A stretch of 64,000 nucleotides of DNA from Serripes groenlandicus (lineage: Eukaryota; Mollusca; Bivalvia; Cardiida; Cardiidae). A model generated the notes under the pieces. The model was not told the DNA's origin. It made no database searches and saw nothing but the letters and a program-made list of their open reading frames with translations. This document shows, in pieces, positions 1-10,400 of this stretch (position 1 is its first letter; every line of letters starts with the position of its first letter). The position numbers and the translations under genes are program-made. The stretch is from the NCBI GenBank assembly GCA_031761405.1, contig JASEVX010000011.1, positions 37,697,048 to 37,761,047 on the forward strand. Direction: 5' to 3'.

Positions 1-72
1 GGTCGGGGATCGAACCCGAAACCTCCTGCTACCGAAACGAAGGCTCTACCACTTAACCACCGGGGCTGTCCT
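1..72 (-). repeat. tRNA-derived SINE head, cut by window edge
   Basis: On the minus strand this reads as a tRNA-like unit with a pol III A box (TGGTTAAGTGG) and a B box (GGGTTCGATCCCC). The T-arm stem TCGGG/CCCGA is intact. The anticodon arm does not fold cleanly, so I read it as a tRNA-related SINE head and not a working tRNA gene. The 3' acceptor strand lies beyond base 1. Confidence 0.6.
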
Positions 73-715
73 TGAAAGCATTAAAGCTAAACATTACTTT
101 AGACCCAAAGTTTTAACAATACCTTTAACCGATATTGCGTCAAGTCAGCTATAAACGTTTGCGAACGATAGCATGCCAAGATCAAAGTTTTGTGCATTTA
201 AATATTTACCATTATGAAATGTAAAATTTAACTGAATGTATTGCCATCTCTTTATGTTTGTAACTTCAACACACTATTCAAATAAACTTCCACCTTTATC
301 TAACACCTGTGCATGTATATACTGTGACGTAAACCTGTGCAACAACGAAACGTACTGTTCAACATAAGGTGTCTGGCATTCAGTGTTGATAATCGTGGAC
401 CATTGCATCTAAATATAGTTTTTTGTTTAAATGGTGATTCACGCCATTTTGCAATAGTATCTCGGTTATATAACGATAAAAACCAAGGTTATTACCAGAA
501 ACTGTATATATATGGTTGGTCCATAAACATACAGACTCTATACCTTTCCAAAGGGCACCGACATTATGCCCGACTCTATACTGTAATGGTAGGGGCAAAT
601 TAAGTTACTCCAAACTACCATTATAAACATGAAAACATGGTCTGATTTCGAATGCTTTTAAACTTTCCAACACTAAACAAGTTTAAGCAAAACTATTGAA
701 ACCTATGTGGATGAA
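73..715. other. AT-rich stretch, no gene seen
   Basis: I see no convincing exon, repeat or RNA gene here. The two short overlapping open frames on opposite strands near 340-600 have no recognisable motifs and no splice context. Confidence 0.5.
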
Positions 716-987
716 TATGAGCCGTTCCTAGGGAAAACCAACATTATGGACTCTGCGTAAAGTATCGAACCGGATCAGCCTAAGCATGCCACGCAGGCTT
801 AGCCGGACAGACACTTTTCGCCACCTGTAGATTTTCTGTTTCAGGAGTCATTACTCTATAGCTCTATTCCCCTGAGACGGAATGTGTCGGCCCGGATCAG
901 CCTGTGCGGACTGCGCAGGCTGATCTGGGTCGATACATTACGCAGATTCCATAACCTTCGTTTTCTTGTGGAACGGCCCATAATATA
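716..987. repeat. Foldback element family FB-A, copy 1
   Basis: The ends are inverted copies of each other: 'tgagccgttcc..ggaaaaccaac' at the left and its reverse complement near 960-985. Inside lie two more inverted blocks, 'ggatcagcctgtgcgg' and 'gcgcaggctgatctggg'. No coding capacity is seen. Six other copies or parts occur in the window, so it is a dispersed non-autonomous element. Confidence 0.75.
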
Positions 988-1417
988 TGATTATTTGATA
1001 AAGTTTGTTATAGTTTTGGCAAAGAAAACATCGTCTGGTACAGATACGTCTGTAAGCGGGCAAGGGTTCACTAACACACCCAGACCGTTTTATGTTTTAT
1101 TAATATGGACGTGTTCATCGATGTATTTGGATATTAAAAGTAAAAAGGTCTATAGGAGCAGTCAGTGGAATAGAGAATGGCCAGACTGTCAACTGACTAT
1201 TGTTTTTATTTATATTTTCATTTGCAAAATCTGACGGTTGAAAGTGCTAAAAGTATACACACACCTCTGATAAATTGCCAGTTAAACCATGTATGACAAT
1301 AGAATACCTGTTTAACTCGAGGATATTTTTGGGGTGTACTGTTCATTATTACCAAGTCATAGGTTAGGGCCTAACAGACTGTATCGCCGGGAGAATAACT
1401 ACACAATATTTGTTAAA

Positions 1418-1469
1418 ATGGCGACTCTTCTAAATATCATTGTTTTACTCTCGTTGACAGTGGGAATAT
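1418..1469 (+). CDS. CYYR1-like gene, exon 1 (signal peptide)
   Basis: The ATG at 1418 opens a 17-codon hydrophobic stretch (MATLLNIIVLLSLTVGI) that ends one base into a codon at a consensus donor GTAAGT (1470). Joined directly to the 8645 exon it would create an in-frame TAG, so something must lie between them. Confidence 0.75.
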
Positions 1470-4400
1470 GTAAGTAGATATAATTATTTCATATAATGTA
1501 TGCATTGTTTTAAAGACTTGTTTTTTATATCTGCAGTAATGGCGGGAAATATCGATCAATGGGTCGTGTGATTAAACCGCGGCCCGACCATTTTTTGTTT
1601 CCGATGATTAATAAACGTAGGCTTATTGTAACAAACATCATGGACTGAACAGTGTGTTAGGAGGTAGCCATACACTTTGAAAGAATGTTGTGTGGAGTAC
1701 TGGTGCTAGAAAGCTAGGAATCACACACTCATTCAACTGATCGCCGTGATATAACTGAAATATCGTTGAAAATGCGTTAACTATTTCGCTGCCACAGGCA
1801 GTTGAATGATTTTGAAAACAATACAGATAATTAAATTTAATTGCGCGCTAAATGACCTTAGCTGTCGATGCGCCATAAAACAATATACATTCATTCATTC
1901 TTGGAAAACAATGGAGTGGAAGAAATTTGAACATAGAAGAGTCGACTTTGTAAAATCTGGCAGTGAAAAAGCTGAAGTACTTGATATGACCCGACCGGTG
2001 GTCGAATGCTGGTCTCAAGCTCCATTGGCGGTCACCTCACATACTAGGATAAGACACTTCCCGCATGACTTGTCATCATTCGATGATACTTCGAACCGGA
2101 AATCAGGCACCGAAACTGATGGATTGAGATAAGTTACGCGGTTTTCCAACAACTTTTCAGTCATATCACGGCGGCTAGTTCAACTACACATGTGTTTCCT
2201 AACTTGCTCACACCAGTACTCTACATAATCGTGTTTCCTAAGCACCTGTCTGTTTTGTCCGCACGGAATGTAAGCTTAGTGGTGGAGGACTTGACCGAGC
2301 TTGGGTTCGAACTCACAACCCTTAGATTGACAGACCGCATCGTTACTGATTGAGCTTTCGCGGGCTCGAAATTATGAAAACGTTTTGTGCTCGACTTTGT
2401 GAATATCGGCAGCGAAAGAGTTAAACACACATTTGAGCCATCCCACGAAAAAACCAAAAGTATGGACTCTGCGTAATGTATCGAACCAGATTAGCATGTG
2501 CAGTACGCGCAAGCTAATCCGGGCCGAAACATACCTACCGTCCCAGAGAGCTAGAGGGATATATTAATGATTCCTGAAGCAGAAAATCCACAGGAGGCGA
2601 AAAGTTTCTGTCCAGATTAGTCTGCTTGGCATGCCAGGTCGATACTTTACGCACACTCCATAATGTTGGTTTTCTCGTGGGACGGCTCATATATCAATTA
2701 CTGTTATAGTTTTAGCATGATCAGACTAGGAATCGAACCCATTTCTCCCGCTCTATAATCGGATACTCTTAGATTAACAACACACCTGTTTTCGTCCCCT
2801 CTAAATCGCTCAGGATTAAGGGGGGAATCATTACAACTGACTCGGTGATTTCAGAAAAAATGGACGAGAAAGAACTGGTAACCTACCCAGGAAACGTCAT
2901 GATATAACTAAACAACTGTTGAAGGCTGCGTAAAACAGCAAACAAACAAACATGTAGGCTAAGATTCTAAATGGATACTGCCTTATATATGTTGAACATG
3001 CTATGACTAAATTTACGAACATTGCAGAGCCAGATGGAACAGCGTGTACAAACTGCATGTACGCGCTATCTGATTTATCTCCTCATTTTGCAACACAATC
3101 TGACGGTTGGTTTCATTGAGTGTCGCTTAATGGAAGCTCGGCGTCAGTATGGGATAGGTTGTAATGTTGTACCATGGGGTGACGTAATCGAAAAGGGAGC
3201 AACCAACATTATTATTGATGAGAAAAACTCTATTATAGGTTAGAAAATAGCAACCTTTATGAATCAATAAATTGTATTGACTGATTTAAAAAACAAAAAG
3301 ATGCACAATGTGTATGTTTTCTACCGTTATTTCAAATCTTTAGACACATTTAATTTTCCCCAATTTCCTAGGCTACGCTTTGTTTAATAGTTTGATTTAC
3401 GACCCTGACGAGCTCCTATGCTACGGTTTTTTAATTGTTTTGTTTACGGCCCCGAAATTCGGGGGACGTTTTTGCCTATTTATAAAAATCTGCATCCTCG
3501 GTACCCAGGCTATTCATAAAATATATGATACCCTTGGCAAATTGGCTGTACAAATCTCGTACTCATGAATAATTTATTAGATGAAATGCAGCCTTTTGAT
3601 TGGCCGCATGACACAAACCTTTTGCGGTACTAAAATTACAGTGTTGTTACGGAAATCGTGGCGCATGATTTACGAAATTTCGCTAGCCAACTTGCCCAGA
3701 GTATCATATATTTTATGAATAGCCTGGGTACCGAGGATGAAACATCTGTTGAATTTCTAAACTTAAAACGTTCCTCCCCATGCAATGTGTTCATTCTGTC
3801 CATTGTCTTGCTATATGTTGACTATACATGTGAACTTTTTCTTTTAATTTCATCAATGTGCAATTTAAATTTTTGATATTTTCTTTAATTTGCTTATACA
3901 ATCGACTTTTTTTGAAATGGAATTTAAGAAGGAAGTTAACTCTCAAATACAAAGGCAATAGGACATTTCGACCGTTAGACTCGGGTAGATAATCCCATTG
4001 GCATATTCGAACAAGGAACTCTAATAATTCGCTACATCTGCTAAATCTTAAAAGAATAGTGGTTAAAAGCTCACATGAAACATTTTTATATATGAATATA
4101 AAATTACATTTAAACTTTTTAAAATAACTATTTTTGTTAATATACTCCCGTCTTTTTGATCATGCTTCTGCTAAACTGTAAGAAGAATAGACTTCCCGCT
4201 CTCCATCCAAAGCTTGTGTCATACTGAACTTATAACCAGAGGCATTACACTTTAATATATGTTAATACTTAAGCACCTATGTGTTATTTTTTGTTTTGCT
4301 TTTGTTTATCTAATTGATCTAGTTAGAGTAGATTCTAAACCGTTTATTGGTAACAAAAATAAGAAACTTCAGCTTCTTTGACACATAATAGTTGCAGTCA

Positions 4401-7400
4401 ATGTTAACAAAACTGTAAACCATATGTTTGTAGGACTAAACTTGACATTTGACGACTAATGCTGAATATCATATAGATCGCAGAATATAAAACGTCTATC
4501 CCTACGTCAAAACTGACCCTTTCTGCTCTTGGTAACCTTTTATCATAGGCTATGGTAGCCAGGTGAGCAATGTATGCACATATTTGTCTTCTTGTTTAAA
4601 ATAAAGGAACATTTGGCCTTCTTTTTCGAAATGTTTACATCCTGTCTGTTTACACGTTATTTACATGTACTGAACTGCATCTGCTTCCTTTAAGTCATGC
4701 TTCAAAACTTCATGTTGCATGTTATTATTTGTCAAGTGATCGTAAATTATGCATGAATAATGGGATTTTACTACAAATAAAAACAACTTAACCCTTTTCC
4801 ACGTAAGGACACGTCTGCAGCAGACGACAAGTGTGAACAAAAGAAGAAATTATTCATAATGTGCAACATCTCATTTTGTCACTATGTTTTCTACTATATT
4901 TAATTATTTCAGGGCCAATGGAAATTTTTAGGTTTACGCAAACAATACAGATGCAGGTGAGTCAACTCGTAACGAGCTGTCTCACCTGAAATCAGCATTG
5001 TTTGCATTTTAGTTATCAAAATATTCCGAAATTATTATTACATGGGAAATGGAGACGACCGATTTTTTACATGGACGAGTCTACTTTAAACATGTCGGCG
5101 CTGAAAGAGTTAAACGTTATACTTTCTCTTATATATGAGCCGTCCCGCGAGAAAACCAACATTGTGGTCTCTTCGTAAAGTATCGACCCGGGTCAGCCTA
5201 AGCATAACACTTTTTGCATTCTGTGGACTTTCTGTTTCAGGAATCATTAATATATACCTATATCCACCTGTGGCGGAATGTGTCGGCCCGGTTAGCCTGC
5301 TCGGATTGCGCAGGCTGATCTGGCTTTATACATTACGAAGAGTCCATAATGCTGGTTGGTTTTTCTCGTGGAACTGCTCATATGTTGTTTGGCTATAGGA
5401 TATTATGAGAAAAGTAAAGTGGTTGACGTGACTCTTCAAACGTGTTTAAAAACATGTTAAGAATGTGTCGCGCCATAAAACAAACGTTAAACGTCATGAC
5501 TGGAATAGATACAGGATATAGACCTTTACGTTCGCATTTAGTTGTGTTTGTATTTTACGCAATTTTTAACATTAATTCAGTTATATCACGTCGACAGAAC
5601 ACTTATAAGTGATCCCTCAGTAAACAAATTACTGCTCAGCTGGGTAGATTGCCTTGTCCAAGGTCAAACTGAACAGTGTAAGAAGCGCCCGATTTCAAGG
5701 ACACCACGGTAAACATTATACACTTAACCATGGCGGATTCCTCCATACCTTTGCATTAACTCATTTTTTAAAGCGTTACATTTCAAAGTTATTGCAATCA
5801 TATGCCCGTATTCTGCACGAAATACACGTCTTTTATAATTTGAAAAAGTTCATATAATAAGTTTTCATTTCTTTTTTCAGATGCTGGGTGAGTACATTTG
5901 ATACATTAACATCTTACAATGTATGCTTATGTGTCTGTCTCTCTGTCTCTCAGTCTCTGTCACGTTATGTCTGTTTGTCTGTATCTCTGTCTGTCTGTCT
6001 GTCTGTCTGACTGTATGCCTGTCTCTCTATCTCTATCTGCTGTCTCGCTGCCCCTGTCTCTTTCCGTATATGTGTCTGTCTGTATGTCTGTCAGCCCGTC
6101 TGTCTGATAGTCTAAATGATTGTCATCCACAATCATTTTAATTCCGGATGATTATTTAAGTTTCGTAGCTTCCAAAGCTATACTCTTTATAAGTCTGGTA
6201 CCTGCGTTCTTTAGTAAATTAGTACGTCTGGCATGAACCAATGATTGCGACAAGTCTGGTACCCGGTGTTCTTTAGTAAAATAGTACGTCTGGCATGAAC
6301 CAATGATTGCGACAAGTCTGGTTCCCGGCGTTCTTTAGTAAATTAGTTCGTCTGGCATGAGCCAATGGTTGCGACAAGTCTGGTACCCGGCGTTCTTTAG
6401 TAAATTAGTCCGTCTGGCATGAACCAATGATTGCGACAAGTCTGGTATCCGGCGTTCTTTAGTAAATTCGTACGTCTGGCATGAACAAAACTATTTCATT
6501 TTTCAAAAAAATAAGAATTTTCCAATTGGAGATAACTTTAGTCCTGTGAATTCATCTGAAATTCCCTCAACAAAATTGACTGCCCGGCACGCCGATCAGA
6601 AATGCTTCCCTTTGACCTAAATATTTCGAAATGGAGCCACCATTATTGTCGTATGCCTAACACCATAATGCAATGGACAGATTACACCAGACTTTATCCT
6701 AAACGAGCAAGTCTATGGGAAAAAGTATGCATTTCTGCACAGTGTAGTTTAAGATCACCCTGTATACTTATCATAATCTTCACAGGTTGACACAATGGCG
6801 TAACTCGCTTGTGTCAGTAATATGTGAACTAAAGTGTCCTTGCTCAAAATATCTAATAGTGGAAATAAATTGACCACGAACAAGAGCATAAATCATCTGG
6901 TCCACTGAACAAAACACAGAACAAAGGTAGACACGATTCAATCGGAGCCATTCCACGAGAAAACCAACATTATTGACTGTACGTAATGTATCGAACCAGA
7001 TCAGCCTGCGCAGTCCACGCAGGCTAATCCGGTCGACACATTCCGTCTCAGGTGGATAGAGGTATAAAGTAACTAGTCCTGATACAGAAAATCCGCAGGA
7101 GGCGAAAAGTGTCTGTCTGGTTTAGCCTGCGCGGCATGTCGATACTTTACGCAGAGTCCATAATGTTGGTTTTCTCGTGGAACGGCCCATTTAGCGATAT
7201 TTTTCTTCTTGATACAAGTCATTTTGACTAGGGCCATTCGTCTTCCATCAGGAAACCGACTTGGTAGAGTGGTAAGCGTCGTGGATTTGAAACTGGACGC
7301 CCCGTGTTCGATACCCAGTCATGGCACGACGGTCATGGTGGAGTGCCCCTGGGCAAGGCATATTTTCTAGCCTATTACTGGTTTTCTTTTACCCAGGGAT

Positions 7401-10400
7401 CATTAATATGTCAACTTTCAGCGTGATATAACAGAAATATTGTTGAAAACGGCGTTAAACCCAAATAAAACTAAAATCGTCTTCCGTCAATAGGCACTTT
7501 GGGAAGAGGAATATTTGAGCGAAAAAGCCAGCAAAAACACGATAGGTTAAAAGAACGCCGTGTAATTAAAAATGCTGTTTTCGACGTCAACACGTATGTT
7601 TTTTGTGACAATAACATTGTGGTCAAAGAAATCGCTACTACTGGTATTCAAACACCAACAACAGCGATTTATAGAGAATGAAGTTACCTATGTCATGATA
7701 TAAATTACATGTATCTGCCATACATATACGCGTATATACGCAGGGTGATCTAAAAGTAATATTTGTTTTACTACCTTATGGAAAATTAATATTTCTAATA
7801 TTGTCATTATTTATAAATCGTTGTCATAGAAACGAGTTAAGGACTAGGCGAACCACAGCGTAATTTTACAAGAAAGTACCAGCTTAACCTGTGTATATGT
7901 CACATATACACAAACAGAAGACACAGAACATTTTCATGACATTAATTTGCTGTTATGTTGTTCTAATTACAAAGGTTTAATGTTGTTATTCCATAGAAAA
8001 CATCAAAATAGTAAAGTTATTAAGCGACGTGCAAAGAATGTCACTTACAAAATCGATTGAAAAATGCTAATTAGTAAAACTATAACACAACGTAGACAAA
8101 AATCAAAGTAGTATTTTGAAATGTTTATTCAGTGATGTTCACCAGGAGTCAAGCAGTCACTATCAATGTATACATACACTTGTGGTTATGGTTGGAGATG
8201 AGCGATCAGTGGGATACTAATGTCACTTGGAAATAGCCAGCTCTGACGATGAAAGGAACATTATGCTGATCTGGTACACGTTGATTACAAATGACTGAGG
8301 GAGTGAGCATTTACGTGATGACGATCAGCGTAGCCTGAGATCAGTCTGTGTTATACATAGGCTGATCTAGAGTCATGTTGGTTACAAACGTCTGAGGGAG
8401 TGGGCATTTACTTGATGACGATACGCGAAGCTCCAAATCAGTCTGTGTTATACATAGACTAATCTTGAGTTAGGCTGGTCTCAAATGCTTGAGGGTAAAT
8501 TGTCCTGTGACTAAAATCTCTAGAAAAATATCTGTTTCATCGCAATTACTTGATGACGATCAGTATCGATTCAGATCAGTTTATGTTATACATAGGCTGA
8601 TCTGAAGTTACGCTGGTCATTCATTCGTATTTTTTTTTTGACAGAGAGTACTGTAATGGCTACTGTGAGTCTGGATGTTGTGGATACGAGTGTTGTAGTG
8701 AAGCCTCCTCCTATTCTATGTAAGTATAACTCATTAATATTCATCTTGATCTTGTTGTGACTCCTCTTTTTAAGTATCATTATCGGTTTTACTCAGTAAT
8801 ATTGACCCGCTCTTTATCTAGTGTTTGTGACTCCTCTTTTTAAGTATCACTATCGGTTTTACTTAGCAATATTGACCTGTTCTTTATCTAATTGTTGTGA
8901 CTCCTCTTTTTAAGTTCATTATCGGTTTTACTCAGCACTATTGACCTGTTCTTTATCTATTTTTTGTGACTCCTCCTTTTAAGTATCATTATCGGTTTTA
9001 CTCAGCAATATTGACCTGTTCTTTATCTAGTTTTTTGTGAGCTGTGTGAAGTTACTTAAACATACGACATTCGACATTCGACATTCAAAAGTTGAAAATA
9101 AATATCACGGGAGTGGAACAACGACCTTAAGGCGGATTTCTATCCGAGTCTGCCGCGTGTATTACGGGGAGCACTTGGGCCTACAAGCCCTTGTCACGGG
9201 AGAAGAACAAAAAACAAATCACAATGAAGTGGAACACTTTTTATTTTCTTTCGGGAGTGGAACAACGGCCTTAAGGTGGATTTCTACCTGAGTCTGCCGC
9301 GTTCGGGTAGAAATCAGCCTTAAGGCCGGCCGTTGTTCCACTCCGTTGAGATATTTTTTTAATTTTTGAATGTCGAATGTCTTTTTGTCATGCCAGCACG
9401 ACATTCAGGTTTTTTTCCAACGTTTGAATGTCGAATGTCGACTGGCACGACATTCGATTTTTTGAAGTTTTATTTTTGAATGTCGAATGTCGAATGCCGT
9501 GTTTTTTGAAGTTTTATTTTTGAATGTCGAATGTCGTGCCAGCACGACATTCGTTTTTTTGAAGTTTTAATTTTTGAATGTCGAATGTCGAATGTCGTAT
9601 GTTTAGCTAACTTCACACCGCTTCTTTTGTGTCTCCTCTTTGTAAGTGTCATTTTCGGGTTTGCTCAGCAATATTGACCTGTTCTTGATCTAATGTTTTG
9701 TGACTCCTCTTTGTAAGTATCATTATTGGTTTTACCCAGCAATATTGATCTAGTTTTTGCAACTCCTCTTTTTAAGAATCATTATCGGTTTTATTCAGCA
9801 ATATTGACCTGTTCTTTATCTAATTTTTGTGACTCGTCTTTTTAAGTATCATTATCGGTTTTACTCAGCAATATTGTCCTGCTCTTTATCTAATTTGTGT
9901 GACTCGTCTTTTTAAGTATCATTATCGGTTTTACTCAGCAATATTGTCCTGCTCTTTATCTAGCTTTTGTGACGCCTTCTTTTAATGTATTATAGTTGTG
10001 TTATTGTCACCTTCAAAATGAAATTCTAGAAGTTATTTAAAACAATAGCCCTTTATGTTTGTTATGAGTTTGCACATTACTCCATTGTAAGTTGTATGTA
10101 ATATTATATGTATGTAGTGTGGACCGGAGGCCTAGTAAAACACAGCAATCAAGAGTGAGATTCAGACTGATTTTTTCTTGAATTCACTGAACAGCTTGAG
10201 ACATAGCTATGGCGTCATTGTGATATTTTTCTAGCTTCACTATGGGTTTATAGAAGACTATTGTTTGAAAATGATTCTGCACAGACTGACCTGACAGTCT
10301 AATCCGGTTCAAATACAGTGAACTCGCAATAAGTCGAAGTCGAAAAGGACTCATAAATCACTTCGATGTATGCTACAATAATTCACGCAATTATAGGTTC

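Noticed and set aside
1..72. A functional tRNA gene
   Set aside because: A and B boxes are present but the anticodon arm is degenerate, and similar heads occur on SINEs throughout the window.
4912..4955. 44-nt exon-like segment with good acceptor and GTGAGT donor
   Set aside because: Including it breaks the reading frame of the CYYR1-like gene, and the adjoining sequence is a dispersed repeat.
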